Shown here: positions 40,228 through 51,379 of the stretch, in pieces | Numbering within the stretch: the stretch's first letter is position 1 | How the letters are laid out: the number at the start of each line of letters is the position of its first letter | Assembly (NCBI GenBank): GCA_965228015.1 | Contig: OZ245787.1 | Coordinates: forward strand, 1,116,001-1,180,000 | Length of the DNA: 64,000 bases | From: SKKY01 sp965228015 | Lineage (GTDB): Bacteria > Bacillota > Peptococcia > Peptococcales > SKKY01 | Direction: 5' to 3' | Program-made: the position numbers and the translations under genes | Notes under the pieces: model-generated | Database searches by the model: none | What the model was told of the DNA's origin: nothing | The model's input: only the letters and a program-made list of their open reading frames with translations

Positions 40228-40958
40228 TTACTTCATTATTCTATTTAATTCAAATTCTTTTTCTTCTCCATCTTGGATAACCTTTATATTTACAGTGGTT
40301 TCGTTTCTTCCTGCAAGTCTGTAAACGGCTTCATTTACTCCCAACTCAAAATCTTTTACGGCCACATCATCAATTGACAATAATTCAGCTCCAGCTTTTA
40401 CCCCTGCAGCTTCGGCAGAAGAATTTTCACCAAAAGAAGAAATAAATACTTTTTCATCTTCCTTATCTAAAACAATACCAGGATCGGCTTCAATCATTTT
40501 TGAAATATAAATATAATCATCTTCATCAATTTTCGTTACAACGCTGTCAATTTTATCATCTTTGAAAGTGAAAAATTCCTGGCTTTCATAGTTCTCAATA
40601 CCTGAAATTTTTAAGAGATAAGAGCTGTTGTTTAAAGTAACAAGGATTCTTCCTTCAATACTTTCCATGCTGATAATTTCAAATTCATGTTTTAGATGCT
40701 GGTTTTTTATTATTGCGGCTTTTACAACATCTTCACCCACATATTTCTGTCCTGCTTCTTCATACTCAAAACCTTTATTGAAATATGAAATTGCTTCTTC
40801 AAAATTTCCATCCCCATACGCTTCATAATATTTATTCAAAGTTTCTTTATGTTCTTCAATTTTATCTTCACTTACCTCTTTGTCTCCACTGCATCCTGTC
40901 AAAAAAACAAAACTGTTGCTCCTGTCAAAAACAGTTTAAGTATATTTTTCTTTTTCAT
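40228..40958 (-). pseudogene. lipoprotein with SnoaL-like and PDZ domains, frameshifted in its signal peptide
   Basis: ATG 40958 after GAGAGGAT begins KKKNILKLFLTGATVLFF, then a T7 run (about 40904-40910) loses frame just before the lipobox LTGC; the rest is open to 40228. Residues 25-120 look like an NTF2/SnoaL module (YYEAYGDGNFEEAISYFNKG); residues 140-224 form a PDZ domain (GVKAGAELLSIDDVAVKDF). Without slippage the protein would lack its export signal. Function unknown. Confidence 0.7.
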
Positions 40959-41129
40959 TAATATCCTCTCCAATCTTCCAATTACTATTAAATCATTTAA
41001 TAATTAACAAGGTAAAAATCTTTTGTAACCAATTTTTTACAAATAAATATATTGGGTAAGGTTAAAAAACAATATAATTTTATTTCATTTTTAGAATTAA
41101 GGCAAGTTAAAGAAGAAAGGAACAAGCTT

Positions 41130-41642
41130 ATGAAAAAACTAGTTCTTATCCGACACGGAAAAGCTGATTGGAAAGCTGGTATGTACGAAGATTTTAAACG
41201 ACCTTTAAAGCCTCGAGGGAAAATTGATGCTGATATAATGGCAGAAAGAGTATTAAAAAAAGAACCGACTCCTGATGCATTCTTTATTAGCAAAGCTGTA
41301 AGAGCATCAGAAACCGGTTTGCTTATTAAATCATATTTGGGTCTTAGTAATATGGTAATTCAAATCGAAGAAAGCCTGTATACCTTTGAGTGGCATGATC
41401 TTCTTAGCTTTATAAGGAATATGGACAACTCGCTAAAAATTGTTTGGATTGCGGGGCATAATCCCGCCATTACAGAATTATCCAATTATCTTTCCTGTGA
41501 AAAAAAACTGCTTAATCTTCAAACAACAGGGGTTGCAGTTCTTGAGTTAAATATTTCCAGCTGGGATGAAGCTCATAAGGATTGTGGCGAGCTTGTGAAG
41601 TATCACTCCCCAAAAGAATTCAGACTACATTCCAACGATTAA
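41130..41642 (+). CDS. sixA: SixA-like phosphohistidine phosphatase
   Basis: A 170-residue histidine-phosphatase-superfamily protein with the RHG motif (LVLIRHGKADWK), a second Arg (SKAVRASET) and the second catalytic His in WIAGHNPAI. SixA removes phosphate from phosphohistidine domains such as those of PTS or relay proteins. ATG 41130 is 8 bases after AAGGA; the frame upstream has no site. Its last 18 bases overlap the convergent cupin gene. Confidence 0.88.
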   Translation: MKKLVLIRHGKADWKAGMYEDFKRPLKPRGKIDADIMAERVLKKEPTPDAFFISKAVRASETGLLIKSYLGLSNMVIQIEESLYTFEWHDLLSFIRNMDNSLKIVWIAGHNPAITELSNYLSCEKKLLNLQTTGVAVLELNISSWDEAHKDCGELVKYHSPKEFRLHSND

Positions 41643-41960
41643 CAGCATTTTAAATTTTTCAACTGCATCCAGGCTGTGGGCAATACCAGAAGGCATTACA
41701 ATAGTTTCACCTTTTGTTAATTCAAATTTATCATCACCAATAGTTATATCTGCTTTTCCATCTAATAGATAAACAAGAGCATCTCCACCGCTGGTATGAG
41801 TCGCAATAGCTTCTCCCTTGTCAAAAGCAAACAAGGTCATGCTTGCACCTTTATTTTGTAATAATGTCCTGCTAACAACCTGAGATTCCTGATATTCTAC
41901 AAGATTTTTAAGATTTAAAATCTTTTTAAAGTCTATATTTTTCATTTTTACATCTGTCAT
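41625..41960 (-). CDS. small cupin-domain protein
   Basis: 111 residues forming one cupin barrel: motif 1 THTSGGDALVYLLDGKADI and motif 2 LTKGETIVMPSGIAHSLDA, with His and Glu metal ligands. ATG 41960 follows AGGAGGG. Such small cupins bind metals or small molecules; the substrate is unknown. Confidence 0.85.
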   Translation of the reverse strand: MTDVKMKNIDFKKILNLKNLVEYQESQVVSRTLLQNKGASMTLFAFDKGEAIATHTSGGDALVYLLDGKADITIGDDKFELTKGETIVMPSGIAHSLDAVEKFKMLLIVGM

Positions 41961-42093
41961 AATTAATCCCTCCTGATTTAGTATGGTTTCTTGTTTCAAT
42001 GTGCCACTTTTCTTTCAATTTCCTTGTATCTTCAGCTACATTTTGTTGACTACAGAAGTTATTTTGTTATTATTTACAAATCGGAGGTGGAAA

Positions 42094-42656
42094 ATGAGTT
42101 TCATTGAAATTTTTTATTAGGACTTACTCTTTCAATGGATGCTTTTGCAGTTTCCCTTTGCAAGGGGCTTAACATGACTGGTAAAAATTTAAATACAGCG
42201 ATAATAATTGCGGCCTTTTTTGGTTTTTTCCAAGGATTTATGCCGTTAATCGGCTGGCTCCTGGGGCAGCAATTCGAAGAATACATAGTCGCTTTCGACC
42301 ATTGGATAGCTTTTATTCTCCTGGGTTTTATTGGTAAAAAAATGCTTTTTGAAGGTATCAAAGGAGAACCGGACCTTATGTGTGAATACAAGGTCAAATA
42401 TAAAGAGCTTTTCTTTTTAGCTATTGCCACCAGTATAGATGCTTTAGCCGTTGGAATTACTCTGGCCTTTTTAAATGTCTCAATAATCTTTTCCGCTTCT
42501 GTTATTGCAGTAACAATCTTTTTTATTTCATTTATCGGTGTTATCTTAGGAAAAAGATTTGGTGTGCTCACAAAAAATTATGCAGAAATTACTGGTGGGT
42601 TAATATTGATTTTTATTGGAACCAAAATTTTGATGGAACACTTGGGTATTTTCTAG
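42094..42656 (+). pseudogene. mntP: MntP-like manganese efflux pump, frameshifted near the start
   Basis: GGAGGTGG precedes ATG 42094, giving MSFIEIF before a TAG; the rest (LSMDAFAVSLCKGLN, ATSIDALAVGITLAF) is one base out. A T6 run (42110-42115) with one more T restores FLLGLTLSMDAFAVS. The two DAxAV motifs of MntP are both present. MntP exports Mn2+. A short start from an internal ATG at 42135 would lack part of helix 1. Confidence 0.8.
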
Positions 42657-42659
42657 GAT

Positions 42660-44839
42660 TTATTTGAAATCATAAGAAAACTCTAAAGTTGTTTCCATAC
42701 TCATTTTATCATCAATATTCACCTTGGCATTTCGGTTCCCCAAAATGCCATTTTTATTTATTTCTTCAGGTAATACATCAAGTCCCCCGGATGCACCAAG
42801 ATAAATGAAGGTTAATCCTATAGGAATATCCGTATAATTTCCTAAAACTGTATCGCTGTAATTAACCCAGTCAGATTTTTGTATCCGGATCCGGATAAAA
42901 ATATGCTCCCTGACCATCTCTTTCAAACCTTACAGGACCTTCTTCAATTGAATAAGTTTCCATTAACGAACCTGAACCTGAAGTATCATTTCCACCCAGG
43001 CCAATAAAAGCCGTATCCGGGAAGTTTTTATCTAATTCAATATTATAATTCAATGTTCTTTTTACGATCACATAAGCATTTCTTTCTTTATCGTATTCCA
43101 GCTCATCTTCAGAATAATAATTTATGTGCATGCTCGCCTGAGCATTACCCTCTCTGTATGTCATTGTCTCTGTTATCTTTGTATATCCATTAATTGTTTT
43201 AGGACATTCACCTTTTGTGTCAACTTCAAAGGTAACTTGCAAAGATTCCTTAGAAATATCCAGGTCCGCATTTGAAAATACCAAAAGAACTCCTTTTACC
43301 TTCTCAGAAGGCTTGTTACGGCAAAAAATAACTGAAGCTAAATCAGTGCAGTCACGGGTAAACCATTCTTCCCCAACCTTGTATAGTGCCTGGATTTTAA
43401 GATGCCCGTTCCAGGGAACGTCTGTAAAGTCGAATTTAATTTTATCTATCACCTCTTCAGACACATGATGATGTCTGTAGCCAATTCCTCCTGAAGGTAA
43501 AAATATTTCATCTTCAACCAGAACCTCATCCTCTAAAATCATATTTTGTACAGCTGTGCCATATGATCTCTTAGATGGGAAGGTTCCGTTATCACTATAT
43601 AACTTCCAGGGTTCCCTGTTCCAGCTCCAAAGAGCGAATTGTGAATAGGTTTCCAGGAAGTCATCCATAGAATTTATAATGTAATTTGCTACATCATATC
43701 CTTTTGAATTGAGAATGAAATCTGGGATAAAATCATTATTCTGATACCTTTCACTCAGGAAAAAGAACAACATATATCCTGCATATTCTCTGACTCCTTC
43801 TTTGCTTATAAGCCGCTCTTCCAGATTGCCAAAAAATGTATCCAGGTAAATATGTTCCCGGTTTACTTGAGGGTATACACAGTTTTCCGCCCAGACTGCC
43901 GTAGCTTCCTGCAATCACCAAGCCTCCAACTCTTCATATTCCATCATTGAATGGTACTGGAAAATATGAAACAGTTCATAGGCTTTAACAGACTTTAAAT
44001 AATCTCCTGAAAGTGACCATTCAATTCCTATATGAAAACTTAAAAGCTCCTTAATATTTTCATCTTGAAGATAATAAGCTGCTCCTTCCTGACTGCTTCT
44101 TTCTGTTTTTAAATCCGTAATGTAAATTGCCAGATGCTTTTCAGGTTCTATTCTCAACAAGCTCTTATACAAAGGCCAGGATTTTTCAACTGCCTCTTTC
44201 ACGGTTTCGGCTTTTTTCTTCATTGCTATTCCGTCAGATGTAATGGAATTACCTAAATAGTAAATTGTCCCAGCATCTCCTTTGCCAGAAATATTTAGAC
44301 TTAAAGTATCCCAGGCATCACCACTGGCGAAGGCTTTATCTATTAAAGATAGTTTTTGCAAAATTGTTTCATTACCATCTTGATTAAGTGGATTAAAAAG
44401 CTGTTTGGATCGTCTGGCGGAAGAATAAAGGGACGAAGTTTGTTCTGACTTTCCTCATCAAGTTCATCAAAATTGTTTATTATCCATTGAATTTCCCTGC
44501 GCAAATCATCAGAGGGTGGAAGAGGTTTCTCCCTCTTAGATAGATATTTTTCCTGAAGTTTCTCCGGTGAATAAGCAGCTGTTAATTTTAAAATTACAGC
44601 ATCAAGTTTAGTAATATTATTAGCTTTATAATCTTTATCTATCAGATCGAAGCTTGTTCCAGGTAATTCAACATTACTGTTTTCAAGAATTTCCCGAATA
44701 TCTTCATCTACTGTTACTGGAATCGGAACTGAGACTTCAGCCTTTTCTTCTTGTTTTCCGCAGCTTGTTAAAACTGAAAAGATGAAGAACATAACAATAA
44801 GTGCCAAAAAATCTTTTTAAGAAATGTTTTTCTTAACAT
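42660..44839 (-). pseudogene. large peptidase-like (gluzincin-type) lipoprotein, decayed
   Basis: ATG 44839 begins a lipoprotein signal (IFLALIVMFFIFSVLTSCGK) after one frameshift in T6. In the middle, AYELFHIFQYH followed by LEAW-TGA-LQEATAVWAENC resembles an HExxH ... E zinc-peptidase site, but the first His is Tyr and a Trp codon has become TGA (43915). Two further frameshifts lie near 44385 (T5) and 42893 (A5). The C-terminal half is beta-rich. Full length would be about 720 residues. No close family name recognised. Confidence 0.65.
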
Positions 44840-45031
44840 TTTCCCATCTCCTGACAGGGGCCCTGATAGGGGGCTGTCTTATATCTATCTCTTTACCATT
44901 TTTAAATTTTTCCAAACAAAAAACCTATTAATAAAACAAATTTATATTACAAACGCTGTTTTTAAAAATTTAATTTAGTGTGTAAAAATTACTATAATAT
45001 TCACGCAAAATACGAGAGTAGTGATTTAATA

Positions 45032-46048
45032 ATGAGCCAGCAAAAGTTAAAAGTAAATATTCGTGAAGTATATAAAGATGAATTTTATGTAGGTCAAATC
45101 GTAGCCCATGATATTTACTTGGGGAATGGGATGTTATTTTTAAAATCAGGAAGTCCAATTACAGAAAAAATGCAGGACCGATTGAATCAATTAAGTGAAA
45201 AACTATATTCTTTAGACATACAAAATTATTATAAGGAAACTGTTGAAAAATTTAAAAATATCATGACTGATGTAAGTCAGAGCAGAATTCTTGAAGATAA
45301 AGAACTGTTGGAAATGACAGAACCTTTTTTAAATAAAATGCTTTATAACAGAGGTTTTATTCAGATTCTTACTAAAATGAGAAATACAGATGAATATACA
45401 TTTGAGCATAATATCAACGTCAGTGTATTATCTATGACTTTAGCTAAATGGTTAAATTATCCCATAGAAAAAATCCGTCTGATTGGAGAGGCGGGTATGC
45501 TTCATGATATTGGTAAAAGTTTTATTCCCTTGCATATTTTGAATAAACCTAGGAAACTGACAGATGAAGAATTTATTATTATGAAAAATCACTCCTTACT
45601 GGGATATCAATATCTAATCGAGAATAAGTTTGATCCAGCTATTTGTTTAGGCGCACTTGAACATCATGAAAAAATAAATGGATCCGGTTATCCTGTTGGC
45701 TTATCTGGTGATCAGATTAGTGAATCTGCTCAGCTTATTGCAATTGCAGATATTTATCATGCCATGATTTCTAAAAGAGTATATAAAGACGCAATTAATC
45801 CCTTTGAAGTTTTTAAATTCATACAGACTCTATATGAGCAATACAATCCAAAATATTTAATGATTTTTGTTGAAAGTATGTTACAAAGTTTGGTTGGTGT
45901 TGAAGTGTTGCTTAGTAATAAAAAGGCAGCTAAAGTGCTTTACATCAATAAAAATGTTATTGAGAAACCTATAGTTCAGTATGTTGATAACTCTGAAATA
46001 ATCGACTTGAATAATCATTTTCCACTCTCTATTTTATCATTAGCCTGA
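45032..46048 (+). CDS. HD-GYP domain protein (probable c-di-GMP phosphodiesterase)
   Basis: 338 residues. After an N-terminal region of about 110 residues comes an HD domain (TFEHNINVSVL, EAGMLHDIGKSFIP) and the GYP block (ALEHHEKINGSGYPVGLSG, AIADIYHAMISKRVYK). HD-GYP proteins cleave c-di-GMP to pGpG or GMP. ATG 45032 is chosen because conserved sequence starts there; the ribosome site GAGAGTAGTG is weak. Intact. Confidence 0.9.
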   Translation: MSQQKLKVNIREVYKDEFYVGQIVAHDIYLGNGMLFLKSGSPITEKMQDRLNQLSEKLYSLDIQNYYKETVEKFKNIMTDVSQSRILEDKELLEMTEPFLNKMLYNRGFIQILTKMRNTDEYTFEHNINVSVLSMTLAKWLNYPIEKIRLIGEAGMLHDIGKSFIPLHILNKPRKLTDEEFIIMKNHSLLGYQYLIENKFDPAICLGALEHHEKINGSGYPVGLSGDQISESAQLIAIADIYHAMISKRVYKDAINPFEVFKFIQTLYEQYNPKYLMIFVESMLQSLVGVEVLLSNKKAAKVLYINKNVIEKPIVQYVDNSEIIDLNNHFPLSILSLA

Positions 46049-46074
46049 ACAATACAGGGAAATCCTATCAAATC

Positions 46075-46270
46075 TTATATTATTCCAAACAAAAATCCTT
46101 CATCCAGCTCAATCCTTTTACTTAAAATATCAAGCAAAGTTGTCTTGCCAGCACCATTTGTTCCAACTATACCAATTTTATCTCCTGAATAAATTTTCAG
46201 AACCTCTGCTTCCAAAATCAATCTATCAGCATGATATTTTTTTTATTTTATTGCATTCTATTGATAACAT
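46075..46270 (-). pseudogene. ABC-F ATPase fragment
   Basis: ATG 46270 follows GGGAGGAC and starts LSIECNKIKK; after a lost base in the A run near 46238-46245 it continues as ADRLILEAEVLKIYSGDKIG with Walker A GTNGAGKTTLLDIL, then stops at 46075 after LFGII. This is the first 65 residues of a duplicated-ATPase ABC-F (ribosome-protection/antibiotic-resistance type) protein. The rest of the gene is absent. Confidence 0.65.
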
Positions 46271-46433
46271 GAAAAGTCCTCCCTTTTTGAATAAGAGAGG
46301 GCAGCATTTGAAAAACTTATATACATTTTATACATATTATAAAAAGATGCAGGTATACCAAAAGATTCTTAAAATACTATCCACTCTTTAATTATTTATT
46401 AAAAGTGAATTTAAACTTCATCTTATTAGTTAC

Positions 46434-47366
46434 CTACCTTTCTTTTTTTATCATTATAACATTTTCTATTTCTAATTCATTACGTTTAAAGTAAGACTTG
46501 GGTGATATAGTAGTAAAGCTTCCTTCGGAGAATAGTGCGTCATTTTTCATTTTTATTTGTAACTGACTAAGTTCTTTTATAATAAGGGTTCTGTATTTTT
46601 CGTCAAAAGTAAATTCAATACCATATTCAAAAAGTCTGTCTTTTCTTTCTTCCATCCATACAGGGCATTCATAAACTCTTAGCTTTTTGTTTAAAATATC
46701 TGTAACAAAATACAAAATGAAATCTCTTTGAACCGGAAGCTTTACGTTAGAAATAAAGTACAGACCTCCAGGACCGATATTTTTTATGAGGACAGCGGTA
46801 TAACCTACATTTATTTTTTTCCCTTTAACATTCATAATTGTCATTTGAGTCTCTAAAAGATTATGGAAATTGACACGGAAAAACGCCCTTCTTTCCTCCA
46901 TGGGTTTTAAGACATTCCCACTTACAATAACGGGCTTCTGTTTTTTTCTGTATAGAATCTTTTCAAATTCTTCCACAGGAACTGGTTTCCCATAAATATA
47001 ACCCTGCCCTGTATGACAGTTAAGATTTTTTAGAAACTGAAGCTGATCCCAGTTTTCTATTCCTTCTGCCACCAACTTTATATCTAATTCTCCGCAAAGA
47101 TATATTACACTTTTTATTATTGCACCTGAACTTTTGTCCGCTGGTAATTTTTTAACAAAGGCAGCATCTATTTTTAAAATGTCTATATTATAATCACTTA
47201 GATAAGCTAATGAGGAGAAGCCTGTTCCAAAATCATCAAGAGCAATCTGAATTCCTTCCCTCTGCAGTTTCTTGATATCTGATGCCGCTTTATCTGGTTT
47301 TTGCATAAGAATACTCTCTGTTATTTCCATAACTAAAAAATGAGGGGCAAATCATATTCTTTAATA
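46434..47366 (-). pseudogene. EAL-PilZ c-di-GMP protein, 5' end removed by IS3 copy C
   Basis: The open part covers the second half of an EAL domain (MEITESILM, ALDDFGTGFSSLAYLS, KIDAAFVKKLP, LVAEGIENWDQ, GQGYIYGKPVP) and a C-terminal PilZ domain (RRAFFRVNFHN, IKNIGPGGLYFIS). The EAL motif itself and anything before it are missing because IS3 copy C lies at 47367. A frameshift near 47345 also separates the last codons before the IS. No active phosphodiesterase can be made from this piece. Confidence 0.8.
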
Positions 47367-47413
47367 GGGGGTGCGGACAAAAACCTGGACTAAAAATACA
47401 GGAGGATGTCCAT

Positions 47414-48190
47414 ATGTATTCCTACGAAGAAAAAATTAAAGCTGTAAAATTATTAATTAAATATGACAAATGTTATGCACAAGTAATGCGGGAGTTAGGA
47501 TACCTAGATAGAAAATCCCTAACGGCGTGGTACAAACAATATTTAAGTAATGGTGACTTAATTAAAGAATGTGAAAGAAAAGCAAAATTTTCTGAAGAAG
47601 AAAAATACAGAGCTGTTAATCATTATTTAGAACACGGAAAATGTGTACGACGCACTACAAGAATTCTTGGATATCCAAGCAGACCTACTCTTGATAAATG
47701 GATACTAGAATTGGCGCCTGAACAAAAGAAATATTGTCGCTCAGGTAACGCATTGATAAAATATACTCGTGAACAAAAAGAAGCAGCAGTTATAGCTTTA
47801 TGCTCACGGGAAAAATCGGCCAGAGAAGTAGCGAATGAAATTGGCATTACCTGTGAGAGGCTTTATAGTTGGAAAAATCAGCTTCTAAAAAAAGGGTGGA
47901 ATAGGACAATGCCAAAAAAAGATAAAGTATCCCCAAAAGTGAAAACTAATATTAGTGATGATCAAGCAAAATTATTATTAAAAGAAAAAGATGTTCTTTT
48001 AAAACAAGTGGAAGAATTAAAAAAGGATATATATCATCTTCAGTTAGAAAGAGATATTTTGGAAAAAGCAGCAGAAATAATAAAAAAAGATAAGGGCATT
48101 AGCATAAAAACACTTTCTAATAGTGAAAAAGCCATGGCGATTAATGCCCTAAGAGAGAATTTTTTTAAAAGATTTATTGATAATTCTTAA
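47414..48190 (+). CDS. IS3-family transposase OrfA, copy C
   Basis: 258 residues, identical in protein sequence to copy A, with the same AGGAGG start. Three HTH-like units and a C-terminal coiled coil. Confidence 0.9.
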   Translation: MYSYEEKIKAVKLLIKYDKCYAQVMRELGYLDRKSLTAWYKQYLSNGDLIKECERKAKFSEEEKYRAVNHYLEHGKCVRRTTRILGYPSRPTLDKWILELAPEQKKYCRSGNALIKYTREQKEAAVIALCSREKSAREVANEIGITCERLYSWKNQLLKKGWNRTMPKKDKVSPKVKTNISDDQAKLLLKEKDVLLKQVEELKKDIYHLQLERDILEKAAEIIKKDKGISIKTLSNSEKAMAINALRENFFKRFIDNS

Positions 48191-48191
48191 C

Positions 48192-48986
48192 ATGGCAAAA
48201 AGTAGCTATTTTTATCAGGATTTTGTATTAAGTAAAGAAGATAAATATTCCAGTTTACGTAATAAAATTAAAGAAGTTTTTATTGAATCTTCAAAACGTT
48301 ATGGTTATCGAAGAATTCATTCAGTTATAAAGAAAACCGGTATAATTATTTCAGAAAAAATTGTTAGAAGAATTATGAAAGAAGAGAAACTTTCAATACC
48401 AGGCATTAAGAAAAAGAAATACAACTCATATAAAGGTGAGATAAGCCCTGTAATGCCAAATTTGTTGAAACACAATTTTCATGCTGATAAACCAAACCAG
48501 AAGTGGCTAACAGATCTAACCGAGTTCCATATTCCTGCCGGGAAAATATATCTTTCTCCAATTATTGACTGCTTTGATGGGCTGCCAGTCAGTTGGAGTA
48601 TTGGAACCTCTCCTGATGCCACATTGGTAAATACAATGTTAGACAAAGCCATCAGCACTTTAAATAAAAATGAAAGACCTATAGTACATACAGATCGTGG
48701 AGCACACTATCGTTGGCCTGGCTGGATTGAGAGAATGAAAAAAGCTCATCTTGTTCGTTCTATGTCAAAGAAAGGTTATTCTCCAGATAATTCTGCATGC
48801 GAGGGTTTCTTTGGCAGAGTAAAAAACGAAATGTTTTATGGATATTCATGGAAAGAAGTCACAATAAAACAATTTATTGAAATATTAGATGAATATTTAA
48901 GGTGGTATGCAGAAAAAAGAATTAAAATTTCCCTTGGGGGAATGAGTCCATTGACTTATAGAAAAAGCTTAGGTTTAATTGCTTAG
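48192..48986 (+). CDS. IS3-family transposase OrfB, copy C
   Basis: 264 residues with an intact DDE triad (WLTDLTEF, HTDRGAHY, CEGFFGRVKNE). Differs from copy A only near the C-terminus (SLGGMSPLTYRKSLGLIA against SLRGMSPLTYRKSLDLIA). With copy A it is a likely source of active transposase. Confidence 0.9.
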   Translation: MAKSSYFYQDFVLSKEDKYSSLRNKIKEVFIESSKRYGYRRIHSVIKKTGIIISEKIVRRIMKEEKLSIPGIKKKKYNSYKGEISPVMPNLLKHNFHADKPNQKWLTDLTEFHIPAGKIYLSPIIDCFDGLPVSWSIGTSPDATLVNTMLDKAISTLNKNERPIVHTDRGAHYRWPGWIERMKKAHLVRSMSKKGYSPDNSACEGFFGRVKNEMFYGYSWKEVTIKQFIEILDEYLRWYAEKRIKISLGGMSPLTYRKSLGLIA

Positions 48987-49010
48987 GTCCAAAAAAACGT
49001 CCACACCCCC

Positions 49011-50042
49011 GGACCAATTGATTCACTTAATCCGTAATTTGTATCATATTGATGACTTGGAAAAACTTTTTTCCATCTATGGATAAGGCTTGGCGGCACT
49101 GGCTGAGCTCCAATGTACATTAATCTCCAGACACTTAAATCGTATTCATTTATATCAATAGCCCCTCTGTCAATTTCATCTAAAATATCCTGAGCCCAGG
49201 GAACTAAAAGCCAGACAATTGAAGCCTTTTCTTCTCCAACGGTTTTAATAATCCACTCAGGCTTAACCCCTTTTAGAAGAACCCCCTTCCCTCCTATCAG
49301 AAAGCTGCCAAACCAGTGCATTTTTGCCCCTGTATGATATAAAGGAGGAATGCAAAGAAATACATCATCCTTAGTCTGACCGTGATGCATATTTTCCGTA
49401 TAGCAGGATGAAAGTAAGCTGCTATGACTATGCAAAATTCCCTTAGGAAATCCTGTAGTACCAGAGGAAAAATAAATAGCTGCATCGTCTTCCGGATTAA
49501 CATTAACTACAGGTTCCTGATTCGGATATTTGTCAATTAGTTTATCATAATTGCAGGAAAAAGTAGGACAACTTTCCCCCACAAATATTAAAGACTTAAC
49601 CTTTGGCAGGCATCCCTGATTTTTTTTCAACACGCTGGATAAATTCTTCCCCAAAAACAAGGGCATCTGCCTCTGAAAGATTCAAACAGTACTTTATTTC
49701 TTCAGATGTGTAGCGGAAATTCACAGGAACTACCAAGGCACCTGTTTTCAATATTCCAAAGTACACAGGAAGCCACTCCAAACAATTCATTAAAAGAACG
49801 GCAACCTTATCGCCCTTTTTTATACCTTTATCAATAAGCATATTTGCAAATTTATTGGACTTTTCGTTGAATTCCTGCCAGTTTATCTCCCGGCGGTGAT
49901 TCTTAACCTTCCCCGGTTTCACCAGCTCAAATTCCTTCTATTCTTTTTCTAACTGCTCCTTGATTTCCGGACTTATTTCTACAAGGGCAATATCTTGGGG
50001 GAATTTTTTCGAGTTCTCAATTAAAATATCTGTAATAATCAT
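49011..50042 (-). pseudogene. AMP-dependent acyl-CoA synthetase/ligase, truncated by IS3 copy C
   Basis: ATG 50042 after GGGAGAT. The adenylate-forming fold is clear: GDKVAVLLMNCLEWLPVYFG, the P-loop IYFSSGTTGFPKGILHSH, and YDTNYGLSESIGP, where the IS begins. The C-terminal domain is missing. Extra lesions: an in-frame TAG near 49939 (EKE-stop-KEFELVKPGK) and an extra A in an A8 run near 49620-49627. It is last in a TRAP-transporter operon, which suggests activation of an imported carboxylic acid. Confidence 0.82.
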
Positions 50043-50080
50043 TTTATATCTCCCTTAATTCTTGTTCTATTATCTTGTTC

Positions 50081-51379
50081 TTATAGCAATCCTAGGAGGA
50101 AAAGTGCAATCCCGGGAAAAATTATCAATAATATTAAGCAGACTATAATTCCAATTAAATATGGCCATACCCCGCTAAAAATTTCCATAACATCCATATC
50201 CTTAGCAACCCCAGCAACTACGTAAACATTAGCTCCCACTGGTGGTGTTATTACTCCCATTCCAAGAGCCAGAACCACAATAACCCCAAACCATACAGGG
50301 TCGTAGCCCAGCTGAATTATGATCGGATAAAAAATTGGTGTTGTCATTAACACCAGGGCAAGTCCGTCAATAAAAAGACCCAATAAAAAGTAAACAAAAA
50401 GAATTAATATTAAAACCATAACCGGAGGCAAGGGGGCAGATGCAGCCATATTTGCCATTGCTGCAGGCAATCCAGTCATTGCTAAAAATTTACTATAAAC
50501 GAAGGCGGAAGCCACCAAGAATAAAATCATTGCAGATAGATTCACTGATGCAGATAAGGATTTTTTAAATCCATCCCAAGTGAGACTTTTGCAAAAAACA
50601 GTAACCAAAAGTGTAGTAAAAACCCCACTCCTCCAGCCTCAGTAGGAGTAAACCAACCTGCAAATAGGCCTCCCATTACAGCCAGGAAAATTACAATTAC
50701 TTCCATGCCAGCTGAAAAAAGGGCTTTAAACTTTTCCTTCAGGGGCACAGATGGACCTGCCTGAGCAATTTCTGGATTTTTTAAAGCTACCAGCCAGGCG
50801 GTAAGCATAAAAACTGTCATCAGTAAAATCCTGGTATAACTCCTGCCATAAATAAGGCTGAATTTGACTCCCCAGTTGATACTCCGTAAAGAATAAAAAT
50901 TACACCGGGGGAACCATTACACCAATTATTGCTGCAGATGCTATTGTTGCTGTTGAAAATGACTTTTTATAGTTGTATTTATTCATTTCAGGGAAAGCTA
51001 CAGAACTCATAGTAGCTGCTGTAGCAGTTGTTGAACCACAAATAGCTCCAAAGGCAGTACAAGCTGCCACCGTTGCAATTGCCAAACCCCCGGGGAGATC
51101 TCCCACTATTTTGTAGGTTGATTCAAAAATTTTGCTGCTTAATCTGGAATAAAAGGCAATAAAACCCATCCAGACAAAGAGTGGTACAACAATCAAGGAA
51201 TAGGATGAAAAATTACTATAAATTGTCTGAGCTGCTATTGTAACTGCAGCTCCAGGAGACACAATAAGAGAATATCCCCCAATTCCAACAAAGAGCATTA
51301 CAAAGGCCACAGGCATTCGTAAAAATATTAATATAAATAATAAAATTACTGAAATAAAAGCTATCGCTAGGGGACTCAT
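50081..51379 (-). pseudogene. dctM: TRAP transporter large membrane subunit (DctM), frameshifted
   Basis: Together the pieces give a normal DctM of about 430 residues: LRMPVAFVMLFVGIGGYSL, AICGSTTATAATMSSVAFP, AAIIGVMVPP, GLFAGWFTPTEAGGVG, LGMGVITPPVGANVYVV. Three one-base changes: a missing G in the GGGGG near 50907-50911, one near 50824 and one near 50602. DctM with DctQ imports carboxylates by sodium-driven transport using the DctP binding protein. Confidence 0.85.

Larger units (their letters stand above)
47367..49010 (+). mobile_element. IS3-family insertion sequence, copy C
   Basis: Ends GGGGGTGCGGAC and GTCCACACCCCC, 1,644 bp, both ORFs open. The flanks belong to two unrelated genes (EAL-PilZ on the left, acyl-CoA ligase on the right), each missing the part facing the IS, and there is no target duplication. 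Confidence 0.9.
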
